Source: JAAYVZ01 sp035384965 (lineage in GTDB: Bacteria > Acidobacteriota > Thermoanaerobaculia > Thermoanaerobaculales > Thermoanaerobaculaceae). Taken from it: a stretch of DNA of 64,000 nt. A program made the position numbers and the translations under genes. The stretch is from positions 248,001-312,000 of the forward strand of contig DAOOJE010000001.1 of assembly GCA_035384965.1 (NCBI GenBank), written 5' to 3'. Shown piece after piece: positions 16,652 through 26,365 of the stretch (the first letter of the stretch is position 1; the number at the start of each line of letters is the position of its first letter). The notes below the pieces were generated by a model. It made no database searches. It saw nothing but the letters and a program-made list of their open reading frames with translations, and was not told where the DNA came from.

Positions 16652-17145
16652 TGTGAAACCTCCCTCTCGACCGCCCGCTCCGGCGGTGGCTGCTTAACCC
16701 CGGATCGCCCGGCCAGCCGGTCCCTCATCCGGGCCTCGCCGGCCACCAGGTCGGCCAGCGTGATGCTGCCGAACAGTTCCGCCACCGCGGAGTCGAGACA
16801 CGCCCAGACCGGACGCAGCGCGCAGTCGCGGTGGCGGCGGCACGTCGCTTCCACATACCCGTGGCGGTCGCAAAAGCCGACATCGAACAGCCGCTCGCCG
16901 AGCGCCCCGAGCACCTGCAACACGGTGATTTGCCCCGGCGGCACGGCGAGGGTGTAACCGCCGCTTCGGCCCCGGCTGGCTCGTACGAGGCCGGCGCGCT
17001 TGAGCACCGCCACGACCTTGGCGGCAAACGGCTCGGCCAGCCCCTCCGCAGCGGCCAGGTCGCCGACCGCCGCCGTCGCCGGGTAACGGCCGGCGAGCTG
17101 AACTACGAGCCGGAGGCCCGTCTCCTCTGTCGCGGTGATCCGCAT
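16648..17145 (-). CDS. Rrf2-family regulator of the SUF operon
   Basis: 165 residues. Residues 1-80 are the Rrf2 winged helix (MRITATEETGLRLV at the start, then the wing RGRSGGYTLA). Four cysteines follow: C92, C102, C108 and C116. Three spaced cysteines in this region bind a 2Fe-2S or 4Fe-4S cluster in IscR and SufR-type members, so this protein probably senses Fe-S status and autoregulates the operon it heads. The ATG at 17145 is preferred over an in-frame codon at 17187 because a purine-rich GGGGGTCGAGG precedes it and because it matches the family N-terminus. Confidence 0.88.
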   Translation of the reverse strand: MRITATEETGLRLVVQLAGRYPATAAVGDLAAAEGLAEPFAAKVVAVLKRAGLVRASRGRSGGYTLAVPPGQITVLQVLGALGERLFDVGFCDRHGYVEATCRRHRDCALRPVWACLDSAVAELFGSITLADLVAGEARMRDRLAGRSGVKQPPPERAVEREVSQ

Positions 17146-17184
17146 GCCTCGACCCCCACCCGTCAAACCGGGAAAGGCGAGCTG

Positions 17185-17198
17185 CAATTCCGAATTCC
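17185..17198. promoter_or_regulatory. A+T-rich repeated patch upstream of the SUF operon
   Basis: AATTCCGAATTCC, an 8-bp step repeat, lies ~40 nt before the regulator start in otherwise G+C-rich intergenic DNA (17146-17344). It is a candidate operator. A TTGACA on the minus strand at 17260-17255 has no good -10 partner. Confidence 0.25.
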
Positions 17199-17344
17199 GG
17201 TGGCAAGCGGAGAGTGGCTGGTGGCTGGCAAGAGGTCAGCGCACGCGGGTGCCGTGTCAAGGAGGGAGCAAGATGCCCGCGCGCCCGCAGCTGGCTGGGA
17301 ACCTGTCGCACGGACCGCAGCCGGAGCGTTCGCGCAACAGGATC

Positions 17345-17872
17345 CTAACGGCGGGCGGCAGCGGCCTGCAGCGCCACGGCGAGCTCGGCCGGGAGCCCGT
17401 CCCGGTTGGCCGGCGTCACCTCGAACAGGCGCGCCCCCGGGTGCTCCTTGATGTGCGCCACCAGACCGCTGCCGCGCGCCGCAACGGTGGCGACCAGCGG
17501 CACCGGGCCGTCCAGCACCCGGTGCACGGCGCGCACCAGCTCGCGGCTCAGGCACTCCATGCTGCCGATCTCGTCCACCACGAAGAGCTGGATCCCGGGG
17601 GCGGGCGCCAGCTCGGCGGCGAGGGCGTCGATGGCGTCGACGAAGACACCGTACCTTCCGACTCGCTGCGGGCCGCGGTGGTCGACGTGGGCGATGAGTC
17701 GCTTCTGGCCGGAGAACCCCTTGCCGACGAACCCCACCCGCTGGCCATCCTGGCGCAGTTCGGCGGTCACGAAACCGCCTACGCGCCACCCCGCCAACCG
17801 CTCGCACATCCTCTGAATGACGGTGGTCTTGCCCACGCCGGGCGGACCCGACAACAACAGCACGACGCCCAT
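17345..17872 (-). CDS. THEP1-type nucleoside-triphosphatase
   Basis: 175 residues. Walker A GPPGVGKTT at residues 9-17, then the THEP1-specific GGFVTAELRQDGQRVGF block, Walker B in IQLFVVDEIGSMEC, and a C-terminal EVTPANRDGLP. This matches the THEP1/DUF265 NTPase family by motif order and size. Members hydrolyse NTPs slowly; the cellular role is not established, though some have been tied to nucleic-acid metabolism. No partner is evident nearby. A TACACT hexamer ends 9 nt before the ATG, so the mRNA may be leaderless. Confidence 0.88.
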   Translation of the reverse strand: MGVVLLLSGPPGVGKTTVIQRMCERLAGWRVGGFVTAELRQDGQRVGFVGKGFSGQKRLIAHVDHRGPQRVGRYGVFVDAIDALAAELAPAPGIQLFVVDEIGSMECLSRELVRAVHRVLDGPVPLVATVAARGSGLVAHIKEHPGARLFEVTPANRDGLPAELAVALQAAAARR

Positions 17873-17881
17873 GGCCGGGAT

Positions 17882-17887
17882 AGTGTA
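17882..17887 (-). promoter_or_regulatory. -10 element close to the THEP1 start (leaderless candidate)
   Basis: TACACT on the minus strand, 9 nt before the ATG at 17872; no Shine-Dalgarno sequence between them. Confidence 0.4.
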
Positions 17888-17932
17888 CCCAACGTTCGGC
17901 GAAGGTCGAGCCTGGCGTCGAGCCGGCGGCGG

Positions 17933-18820
17933 TCAGACGAGAGCGCCGGCGGACTCGCCGAGGCGCACGAGGTCGAGAGCCGCGAGGTCGGTCGGCCCCA
18001 GCCCGTACCTGGTCCCTGCCACTTGAATGTGGTGGGGCGCGGGGGTGATCGGCCGGTCCTCCCCGAAGTGCTCCCGTCGCTTGACCGCAATGATGGCCGC
18101 CCCCACGGCGTCCACCGAGGCTGGCTGGCGGCCCACGACAAGGCCGCCGTACGGCCAGGTGTACGCCCGGTTGAAATGGTGCGGACCCACGCCGTGGAAC
18201 AGCGGCGTCAGCATCACCAGCACGTTGAGGCGCGTCCTGTCCTTGACGTGCGGGAGGCGCCAGATCGCTCCCAGCCTCTCGCAGGCGTTGTCATGAAAGG
18301 TCCAGGGCTCGCGCACGAACATGATGTAGTTCTTGACGCAGCTTCCCAGGCCCGCCCAGTGGTGCGTGCGCATCGGCCGCACGTTGACGAGCGCCGTGGC
18401 TTTCGTGAAACCGGGGTTGGCGAGTACACCCCGGTCGTCCACGGCCACGGCGTCAGGCGCGATCCCTGCCTCCACGGCACGCGTACGGATCGCGTTCTCG
18501 AGCTCGGCAGGCGTGGCGAGGTGCCTCCAGGCGTTGCTCTTGATGCCCAGCACGTCCCCCGGCCCCAACAGGTGTGCCCATGCTTCCTTCGCGGTCGGGG
18601 CATCCACGAGCGCCGCCACCGCCTGATCGAGCATGGCTGCCAGGCGGGACCCGACCACCGAACCGTCCGGACCCACGGCCTTCGAGTCGCGAACGAGCAC
18701 CACGCGTTCGCGAGCGGCCCCAACCGAAAGCCCGAGCCGGGCCCCGACCAGGCCAGCTCCGACCGCCAGCGCCGAGCCGATCACCTCGCGGCGGTTGGGA
18801 CGCTCAAAACATTCGGACAT
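17933..18820 (-). CDS. DUF362 domain protein with Tat-type signal
   Basis: 295 residues. Residues 9-35 look like a twin-arginine signal (NRREVIG then a hydrophobic alanine/glycine stretch). The rest is DUF362: LVRDSKAVG near the N-terminus, VAVDDRGVL, THHWAGLGSCVKNYIMF, and TWPYGGLVVGRQPASVDAVG near the C-terminus. No ferredoxin motif is present, so it is the cluster-free form. Function is unknown; DUF362 proteins are often described as iron-sulfur-associated or uncharacterised. Its start overlaps the end of the next upstream gene by 17 nt, and the pair is probably functionally linked. A GGAGGGGAGG precedes the ATG at 18820. Confidence 0.82.
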   Translation of the reverse strand: MSECFERPNRREVIGSALAVGAGLVGARLGLSVGAARERVVLVRDSKAVGPDGSVVGSRLAAMLDQAVAALVDAPTAKEAWAHLLGPGDVLGIKSNAWRHLATPAELENAIRTRAVEAGIAPDAVAVDDRGVLANPGFTKATALVNVRPMRTHHWAGLGSCVKNYIMFVREPWTFHDNACERLGAIWRLPHVKDRTRLNVLVMLTPLFHGVGPHHFNRAYTWPYGGLVVGRQPASVDAVGAAIIAVKRREHFGEDRPITPAPHHIQVAGTRYGLGPTDLAALDLVRLGESAGALV

Positions 18821-19721
18821 CGCTGCCTCCCCTCCGCAGGCGCCGGACTTCCTTCGCGGAAAGCCCCAGCGCCTCGCCCATGAGCACGATGCTGAGGTCG
18901 CTCGAGCTCGAGAGCACCACCCAGGCCACCCGGTCGCCGTTGCGGCCGGCAGCCGACCCCGGCGCCAGCGGCTTGCCGGCCCCGGTGCGCTCGCGCGCAA
19001 GGGCGAGCATGGCCTCCCTGGCCCGCCCGGCCGACGGGTAGCGGGCCACGATCACCACCGCTTCGTGAGCACCCCGCTTCACCCTGCCCAGCACCGCCTC
19101 GGTGTCCGGAGCGAGCAGGAGCGGGTTGCCCTCGATGCGCGGCAGGTGGGTGCGCAGCAGGACAGGGCTATGAAAGTAGCGGGCGCTGCGTGGCACCAGC
19201 CCCCTGGCCGGCAGCCAGCGCAGCAGCTCCGGCGGTTTTCCCTCGACCGGAATCGCGGCGGCGATGGCCCCTGCGAGTTCCACGAGCGTTCGCTGCGCCG
19301 GTCGGGTGTCGGCGTCGGCCGTGAGGGAGACGAAGAACGGCCCTTTCCAGAACGAAAGCCAGCCAGGTCGTAGCAGCGCCCCCTGCCCGACCGGCACCTC
19401 CTCGCCGTCCTGGTCGTGCGTGAAGACCCCGAAGGCGTCGGCCGGCGACGAAAGCTCGAAGACATCCGCCACCACCGTCATCCCGGTGCCCGTGTACTCC
19501 CGCGCCAGGCATCCCACGAGGCCGTACGCGAGGTACACCTCCGCACCCCCGTCCAGGTAGTCGAAGATCCGCTCCGGCCCCCAGATCTCGCCTGTCCCCG
19601 TCGCCTCGAGCTCGCCCACCCTCGCGGGCAGCGCGCGCTGGAGCTCGGCCAGCGTGGCGGAGGCTGCTGGCCCTGCCGCCAGGGCGGCCACGAGTGCGGC
19701 AAGCGCGGCCGGGGGTGCCAC
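18804..19721 (-). CDS. secreted DUF6599-like protein
   Basis: 305 residues from a GTG. A signal peptide (hydrophobic alanine/leucine run to about residue 22, cleavage after ASA) is followed by a globular domain with motifs WGPERIFDYLDGGAEVYLAYG, VFELSSPADAFGVFTHD and FVSLTADAD. This matches what I recall as DUF6599, found mainly in Acidobacteriota-like genomes beside Tat-exported DUF362 proteins; the name is from memory. No catalytic motif is seen. It overlaps the DUF362 gene by 17 nt. Periplasmic location is expected for both. Confidence 0.7.
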   Translation of the reverse strand: MAPPAALAALVAALAAGPAASATLAELQRALPARVGELEATGTGEIWGPERIFDYLDGGAEVYLAYGLVGCLAREYTGTGMTVVADVFELSSPADAFGVFTHDQDGEEVPVGQGALLRPGWLSFWKGPFFVSLTADADTRPAQRTLVELAGAIAAAIPVEGKPPELLRWLPARGLVPRSARYFHSPVLLRTHLPRIEGNPLLLAPDTEAVLGRVKRGAHEAVVIVARYPSAGRAREAMLALARERTGAGKPLAPGSAAGRNGDRVAWVVLSSSSDLSIVLMGEALGLSAKEVRRLRRGGSDVRMF

Positions 19722-19758
19722 GCACCCATTTTCCCACGGCTCGCCGGCCCCGTTCCCG

Positions 19759-21384
19759 TCAGTCGCGCACGACCCGCAGCGGCACCGGCGGGCGGCCGGT
19801 CACCCGCAGGACGGGGTAAATGCCCGGCTCGGCGCTCCACTGGCGAACCAAGGCACGGCTGAAAAACCCCCACGCCGCAAGGCTGTCGGCGGAGGACGGC
19901 TCGAGCAACACCGGGACGAGCCTGGCGAGAGGCTGCCGCATATCGATGAACGTCGCCCCGGCCGGCAGCTCCGCCTCGGCCTCGACGTAGCGCCCCTCCA
20001 GGGAGACCAGCGCATGCCCCTGGAACAGGCCGGCGGCGACCGTCACCTTTTCGAGGGCGAAGCGCTCCGCGTGCACCGTGCACGACCTTTCGAGACGCTC
20101 AACGGCGAGGCCGTGGGCGACGAGGTTGCCGACCGCTTCTTCGAACCCCGGCAGCACCACGTACCCGGCCGGCAGCTCCAGCGTGCGGGTTGGCACGGCC
20201 CTGGCCAGGTAGGGAACGGTGTAGTCCCGTTGCACCTCCGTGGGCTTCATGCGGAACTCTCCCCACCACGGGAACTTGGCCCTTTCCTCGGGGGTGGTCG
20301 CCACCTTTGCGTGCTCGAACCCCTTGATGGTGACGTCTGACAGTCGATCGAGCTTCCAGTCGACAGCGAACGGCTGCCGGTGATAGGCGTCGCGGGTCTC
20401 GGCGTCCACCTTGCGCACGAGCGCCACAAGCTCCGCGGCGTGGGCGTTGCTGAACTCCAGGATCGAGCGCACGAAGGCGTACGAGGCGAGCACGCGGGTG
20501 CGAAAGTCGGCGTACGAGTAGTTCTCGTCGAGGATCGCCAGCCGGTTGCGCAGCGCCACGTAGTTGGTGCCGTAGCGGGCCTCCATGCTGTCGTTTTCCC
20601 AGCCCTTGTCGGGGAACTCCGCATCCACGAAATTGCCGTACGGCACGCTGTCCCAGCCGTGCTCGCCCTGCAGGGTGCGGGCCACCGCCGGGAACAGCGT
20701 GCCCCACATGTAGTCGGCCAGCGCCTTCGAACCGTTGGGGTTGCCGCCGGTGGTGTAAGTCACCGGCTCGCGGTGGTACGAGCCGTTGGTGGTGTGCATG
20801 TCCACGATCAGCACCGGGTCCCACTCCCTGAGCACCCGCACGAGACCCCGCACCTCGGGGCTTTCCAGCTTCGTGAAGTCGCGGTTGAGGTCGAGGTACT
20901 GGCCGTTGTGGCGCACGCCCGCCAGCTCCGGGCCGTCGTCCCGGCGGTTGCGTCCGAGCTTGTCGTTGCCGTCCGCGTTGAAGATCGGCACTACCAGCAC
21001 GACCTGGCGTTCGAGCAGCCCCGCGAGGGCTCCGGTGGCCACGTCGCGGACCAGCATCTGGCAGGCTTCCTTGCCCTCCACCTCGCCGGCGTGGATGTTG
21101 GCCACGACCAGCACCGCCGGCTTGCCGGCGGCGCCCAGCTCCGCCGGTGTCCGCACCCGTTCCTTCGAAAGGATCACGAGCGGAATGTCCCGCCCCTCTG
21201 GCGAACGGCCGAGCGTCGAGAGCGCGACCAGGCTCGAGCCCGCGGCGACTCGCTGGACGTGCTCCACCACCTCGGCGTACAACGATGTCCGCGCGTAGCC
21301 CGTCGTCTCGACCACGGTCGGCGGCTCACCTGCCAGCGCTCCTACCGCCGCCAGCAACACAACGCCACATGCGATGCCTCTCAT
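19759..21384 (-). CDS. secreted M14-family zinc carboxypeptidase
   Basis: 541 residues with an N-terminal signal peptide (MRGIACGVVLLAAVGALAG). The M14 zinc site is clear: NIHAGEVEG supplies His and Glu, and VDMHTTNGS the second His; LNRDFTKLE is the substrate-arginine region, and DENYSY after residue 300 fits the family's C-terminal glutamate. The last ~200 residues form a beta-rich domain. Expected to remove C-terminal residues from peptides in the periplasm or outside the cell. Monocistronic by spacing, with GGGAGG before the ATG. Confidence 0.9.
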   Translation of the reverse strand: MRGIACGVVLLAAVGALAGEPPTVVETTGYARTSLYAEVVEHVQRVAAGSSLVALSTLGRSPEGRDIPLVILSKERVRTPAELGAAGKPAVLVVANIHAGEVEGKEACQMLVRDVATGALAGLLERQVVLVVPIFNADGNDKLGRNRRDDGPELAGVRHNGQYLDLNRDFTKLESPEVRGLVRVLREWDPVLIVDMHTTNGSYHREPVTYTTGGNPNGSKALADYMWGTLFPAVARTLQGEHGWDSVPYGNFVDAEFPDKGWENDSMEARYGTNYVALRNRLAILDENYSYADFRTRVLASYAFVRSILEFSNAHAAELVALVRKVDAETRDAYHRQPFAVDWKLDRLSDVTIKGFEHAKVATTPEERAKFPWWGEFRMKPTEVQRDYTVPYLARAVPTRTLELPAGYVVLPGFEEAVGNLVAHGLAVERLERSCTVHAERFALEKVTVAAGLFQGHALVSLEGRYVEAEAELPAGATFIDMRQPLARLVPVLLEPSSADSLAAWGFFSRALVRQWSAEPGIYPVLRVTGRPPVPLRVVRD

Positions 21385-21441
21385 GCGCCCTCCCCGCCAG
21401 GCTCCGCCGGCGGACGCCAGCGTAGCAGCGTCCCCCTCGGC

Positions 21442-22506
21442 CTACGAGACCGCAGCCGCCAGCGCGCCGTCGAGGAACTCGAGGTAGCGCTGCACAAACA
21501 ACGGGAGGTCAAACCGAATTGCGCCCGTTCGAGCCGCGACGCCCATCCTTCGGCGCAGCTCCGGATTCTCGGCCAGCCGCCGCAGCGCCCCATACCACTC
21601 CTCCGGCGTCGTCGCCCACAACCCCGTCTTTTCCGGAACAACCACCTCGCGGTTGGCGCCGACCGGCGACGCCACCGCCGGCAGGCCGGCCGCGGCGTAC
21701 TGGATCGAGCGGTAGGCACCCTTGCCCCGAGTCCAGGGATCGTCGGGTAGAGGCGCAAGGCCCACGTCGCAGACGGCGAGCGAGGCACCCTCCGAGTCCT
21801 CGTGCCACGGCACCTCGCGACACGGCACGCCGGCGAGGTCCGGCATCCCGCCCGAGATCACGTGTACTTCGAGCCGCACTCCTCCGGCAACGAGCTCCCG
21901 GAGTACTGGCGCGAGATTTGAGAGGTACGGCAGGTTGCCGGTCATACCTATCCACGCCAGACGAAGCGTGGGCGAGGGTTCGTGGCTGGCAACGGGGTAA
22001 CGGGCGAGGTCCACCGGCGTGGGGAGGATCTCGAGCCGTTGCGCGAACGGCTGCGCCCAGTCGGCCAGCGCCTGCGCCGCGACCACCGTACCGCTGGCCC
22101 CCTCGACCATCCGGCGGAGTCGGCGCTGCCGCCACCACGCCTGGTCGGGCGCCGCTCCCGGGCGGCGCGGCTTGGCGAACATCACCGCGTCGTCGAAGTC
22201 GAGCACCCACCGGCCGCACCATCGCCGCACCAGGGCGCGCTCGAGCGGCAGCAGCTTCTGCTTGGAGAACACTACGAGGTCGGACCGCCGCCAGAGCTCG
22301 CGCCGCGACCAGACCCGCCACCACTCTGGCCGGCGCGGCATGGAAAACGCGTGGACCGCCCAGCCGCGTGCCTCGAGCGCCGGCCGCAGGCTCGCCAGGC
22401 GCAGCCGGAACGAGGGCAGGGCGGTGTTGGGCGAGACCATCGTCACGGCACGGGTCACGCCCGCCCGGTCGAGCCAGCCGCCAGCCAGCCGCACCTCAGC
22501 GCCCAT
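21442..22506 (-). CDS. glycosyltransferase (GT-B, group 1 type)
   Basis: 354 residues from the ATG at 22506. The N-terminal Rossmann half begins AVTMVSPNTALPSFRLRL; a DFDDAVMFAKP segment and the interdomain ILPTPVDLARY are typical of GT4-like enzymes. The C-terminal half has LRLAWIGMTGN, then GKGAYRSIQYAAAGLPAVASPVGANREVV, the nucleotide-sugar binding region with the conserved glutamate. Donor and acceptor cannot be predicted. A GAGGAGAGG ribosome-binding site precedes the ATG; longer in-frame starts run back toward the tRNA gene without coding character. Confidence 0.85.
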   Translation of the reverse strand: MGAEVRLAGGWLDRAGVTRAVTMVSPNTALPSFRLRLASLRPALEARGWAVHAFSMPRRPEWWRVWSRRELWRRSDLVVFSKQKLLPLERALVRRWCGRWVLDFDDAVMFAKPRRPGAAPDQAWWRQRRLRRMVEGASGTVVAAQALADWAQPFAQRLEILPTPVDLARYPVASHEPSPTLRLAWIGMTGNLPYLSNLAPVLRELVAGGVRLEVHVISGGMPDLAGVPCREVPWHEDSEGASLAVCDVGLAPLPDDPWTRGKGAYRSIQYAAAGLPAVASPVGANREVVVPEKTGLWATTPEEWYGALRRLAENPELRRRMGVAARTGAIRFDLPLFVQRYLEFLDGALAAAVS

Positions 22507-22688
22507 GTCCCGCTTGCCTCTCCTCGAGGCTGGGTTCAGTCGCACTCGGGACGCGCGTGGACACGTGGCAGGCCTTTCCGCCCGCGATGGCGTCACGCCC
22601 GTTTGTCGCGGCTTTCGGCCCGCCCCTGCGATCGGCGTGACATTGAGAGAAGCGCCTCGCGGGCGCGAGGCGATCGGCGTCATCGAGT

Positions 22689-22764
22689 TGGTGGAGCCGA
22701 GGAGGATCGAACTCCCGACCTCTAGAGTGCGATTCTAGCGCTCTCCCAGCTGAGCTACGGCCCC
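22689..22764 (-). tRNA. tRNA-Ala (anticodon CGC)
   Basis: 76 nt including an encoded CCA. The acceptor stem GGGGCCG pairs with CGGCTCC (one G-U pair), with A73. The anticodon stem CTAGA/TCTAG closes a loop with CGC at 34-36, reading GCG codons. The T-loop is the standard TTCGATC. Confidence 0.96.
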
Positions 22765-22883
22765 ACACCAGGAAGCGGAGTGTAGCACCACTGCCTGGGG
22801 CCCGTCCACTCCCGGCCGGCGGGCCGGGAAGCCCGGCGCCGTGACGTTCGTTGTGGCCTTCCGGCGCGAGGCGCCTGCCGCGC

Positions 22884-22889
22884 TATACT
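22884..22889 (+). promoter_or_regulatory. -10 element of the glycolytic operon
   Basis: TATACT, 25 nt before the gapA ATG and upstream of its AAAGGGGGA ribosome-binding site. No good -35 is seen at 16-18 nt. Confidence 0.4.
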
Positions 22890-22914
22890 GCGCCGACCGA
22901 AAGGGGGATTGACC

Positions 22915-23916
<1,002 letters not shown>

Positions 23917-23918
23917 GC

Positions 23919-25094
23919 ATGCTGCGGCAGATGGACCGCTTGGAGGTGGCGGGCAAGCGGGTGCTGGTCCGCCTCGACCTCAACGTGCCACTCAAGGAGG
24001 GCCAGGTCCGCGACGACACCCGTGTGCGGGAGGCGGCGCCCACGGTCAGGGCGCTGGCCGAGCGCGGCGCCATCGTGGTGGCGTGCTCCCACCTCGGGCG
24101 CGCCAAGGGCAAGCCCGACCCCGCCCTTTCCCTGGCGCCCGTCGCGCCGGTGCTGGCAAGGCACACCGGGCGGGCGGTGCAGTTCGTGCCCGACATCGCC
24201 GGCGAGGTCGCGCAACGGGCCGTGGCGGCGGCGAAACCCGGGGATGTGCTGCTGCTCGAGAACCTGCGCTTCGATCCCGGCGAGGAAAGCAACTCGCCGG
24301 AGTTGTGCCAGAAGCTCGCTGCTCTGGCCGACCTTTACGTCAACGATGCGTTCGGCACCGCCCACCGCGCGCACGCCTCCACGGCCGGGGTGGCGAAGCT
24401 GTTCGCCGCCCCCGCGGCGGGGCCGCTCATGGCCCGGGAGCTCGCCGCGCTCGGCAAGGTCCGGGACAACCCCGAGCGGCCGTTCGTGGCGGTGGTCGGC
24501 GGCGCAAAGGTCTCCGACAAGCTGGCGACGCTCGAGTCCCTGGCCGCGCGCGCCGACACCCTCGTGCTGGTCGGCGGCATGGCCAACACGTTTTTGCTGG
24601 CCAGCGGCGTCGCTATCGGCGCCTCGCTCGCGGAGCCCGATCTCGCCGATGCTGCGCGCGCGATCATGGGCGCAGCGGCGGCTCGCGGCGTGAAGGTGTT
24701 GCTCCCGGTCGACGTGGTGGTGGCGGCCGACCTCGAGGCGGCAGGCCGGACGGTGCCCGTGGGCGAGGTGGGCGCGAGCGACAAGATCTTCGACATCGGG
24801 CCGGCCTCCCGGGCGGCCATTGCTGCTGTCGTGGCCGGGGCCAGGACAGTCTTCTGGAACGGGCCGGCCGGCGTGTTCGAGAAGCCGGCGTTCGCGGAGG
24901 GGACGATGGCTATTGCCCGGGCACTCGCCGACTCGGGCGCCTTCACCGTGGTGGGCGGCGGCGAATCGGTGGCGGCGGTCCAGCAGGCCGGCCTGGCGGC
25001 GAAGCTGTCGCACGTGTCGACCGGGGGAGGGGCGTCGCTCGAGTTCCTGGCCGGCGACGCGCTGCCGGGCGTCGCGGTGCTCGAGGAGCGATGA
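23919..25094 (+). CDS. pgk: phosphoglycerate kinase
   Basis: 391 residues, standard length. Motifs: RLDLNVPLKEG with the 3-phosphoglycerate contacts, CSHLGRAKGKPDP, LLENLRFDPGEE, the nucleotide site VVGGAKVSDKL and the C-terminal STGGGASLEFLAG. It converts 1,3-bisphosphoglycerate and ADP to 3-phosphoglycerate and ATP. The ATG lies 2 nt past the gapA stop, and its GGGAGG ribosome-binding site is inside the end of gapA, so the two are translationally coupled. Confidence 0.98.
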   Translation: MLRQMDRLEVAGKRVLVRLDLNVPLKEGQVRDDTRVREAAPTVRALAERGAIVVACSHLGRAKGKPDPALSLAPVAPVLARHTGRAVQFVPDIAGEVAQRAVAAAKPGDVLLLENLRFDPGEESNSPELCQKLAALADLYVNDAFGTAHRAHASTAGVAKLFAAPAAGPLMARELAALGKVRDNPERPFVAVVGGAKVSDKLATLESLAARADTLVLVGGMANTFLLASGVAIGASLAEPDLADAARAIMGAAAARGVKVLLPVDVVVAADLEAAGRTVPVGEVGASDKIFDIGPASRAAIAAVVAGARTVFWNGPAGVFEKPAFAEGTMAIARALADSGAFTVVGGGESVAAVQQAGLAAKLSHVSTGGGASLEFLAGDALPGVAVLEER

Positions 25095-25852
25095 TGCGCC
25101 GCCCGCTCGTTGCCGCCAACTGGAAGATGCACGGCACGATCGACGGTGTGCAGCGCTACCTCGAGACGCTCGTCGGGCGACTGCAGGGGGGCGGGCCCCA
25201 GGTCGTGGTGTGCCCGCCCTACACCCTGCTGCCGGCTGCAGTGATGGTGGCCACCGGTTCGGCGGTGGAGATCGGCGCCCAGAACTGCCACTGGGAGGAG
25301 AAGGGTGCGTTCACCGGCGAGATCGCGGCGCCCATGCTGGCCGAGCTGGGGGTGAAGTGGGCCGTGGTCGGGCACTCCGAGCGGCGGCAGTACTTCGCGG
25401 AAACCGATGCCACCGCCGCGGCCCGCGCCCGCGCCGCCCAGCGCGCCGGGCTGGGGGTCATCTTCTGCCTCGGCGAGACCCTCGACCAGCGCGAAGGGGG
25501 GGAGACGCTGGCCGTGCTCGAGCGCCAGAGCGCGGTGCTGGCCGGCCTCGAACCGGCGCGCCTCGCCGTCGCCTACGAGCCGGTGTGGGCGATCGGCACC
25601 GGCCGCAACGCCACCCCCGAGCAGGCGCAGGAGGCCCACGCCTTCCTGCGGCAAAGGATCGCAAGCTTGCTGGGCACCGACGCCGCCACCGGGCTGCGCA
25701 TCCTGTATGGCGGCAGCGTGAAGCCGGACAACGCCGCGGCGATCCTCGCGCAGCCCGATGTCGACGGCGCTCTCGTCGGCGGCGCCAGCCTTGACGCCGA
25801 GGCATTTTCGGCTATCATCCACGCTGCTCCCGGCTCGAGCCGGGTCGACTGA
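25091..25852 (+). CDS. tpiA: triose-phosphate isomerase
   Basis: 253 residues. The N-terminal AANWKMHGT holds the catalytic lysine, VVGHSERRQYF the catalytic histidine, and AYEPVWAIGTGRNAT the catalytic glutamate plus the flexible loop; YGGSVKPDNAA binds phosphate. It interconverts dihydroxyacetone phosphate and glyceraldehyde-3-phosphate. Two adjacent ATGs (25091, 25094) overlap the pgk stop; the first gives the ATGA coupling. A short C-terminal tail (APGSSRVD) is atypical but harmless. Confidence 0.98.
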   Translation: MMRRPLVAANWKMHGTIDGVQRYLETLVGRLQGGGPQVVVCPPYTLLPAAVMVATGSAVEIGAQNCHWEEKGAFTGEIAAPMLAELGVKWAVVGHSERRQYFAETDATAAARARAAQRAGLGVIFCLGETLDQREGGETLAVLERQSAVLAGLEPARLAVAYEPVWAIGTGRNATPEQAQEAHAFLRQRIASLLGTDAATGLRILYGGSVKPDNAAAILAQPDVDGALVGGASLDAEAFSAIIHAAPGSSRVD

Positions 25853-25864
25853 GGAGTCTCTCTC

Positions 25865-26230
25865 GTGCTTTACACACTGCTGGTGATCCTCTTCATCGTG
25901 GTTTGCTTCTTCCTGATCCTGGTCGTGCTGCTGCAGCAGGGCAAGGGGGCGGATGTGGCCGCGGCGTTCGGAGGCGGAGCCTCGCAGGCCTCCTTCGGTC
26001 CTCGCGGCACAACCACGCTCCTGCACAAGCTCACCACCGGCTCGTTCGTCGCGTTCGTGCTTCTCTCGATCGGACTTTCCGTCATGACAGCCCGCAAGTC
26101 GCGTTCGGTCACCGACGGTTACAAGGATCAGCCCGCCGTGGCCGCGCCCGCGACTCCGGGCCCGGCTCCGGCGGCGCCCCCGGCGGAGCCGGCCAGTCAG
26201 CCCCCGGCTCCCGCCGAGGAAGCGAAGTGA
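25865..26230 (+). CDS. secG: SecG preprotein translocase subunit
   Basis: 121 residues from a GTG with GAGGAG 8 nt upstream. Two transmembrane helices (residues 3-22 and about 56-76) flank the conserved cytoplasmic loop LLQQGKGADVAAAFGGGASQ. SecG stimulates SecYE-mediated export. The last ~40 residues are a proline/alanine-rich tail, longer than in E. coli. The tpiA-secG order followed by a tRNA-Leu is a common arrangement in many bacteria. Confidence 0.95.
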   Translation: MLYTLLVILFIVVCFFLILVVLLQQGKGADVAAAFGGGASQASFGPRGTTTLLHKLTTGSFVAFVLLSIGLSVMTARKSRSVTDGYKDQPAVAAPATPGPAPAAPPAEPASQPPAPAEEAK

Positions 26231-26257
26231 GGTAGAATTCCCGTGATGGTGTTGGGT

Positions 26258-26342
<85 letters not shown>

Positions 26343-26365
26343 TCTTTCTCAGGGGGGCCGCCGAC

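Noticed and set aside
17272..17345. A plus-strand ATG after GGAGGG in the region upstream of the THEP1 gene
   Set aside because: The frame that follows runs antisense to the THEP1 and DUF362 genes and lacks any recognisable protein.
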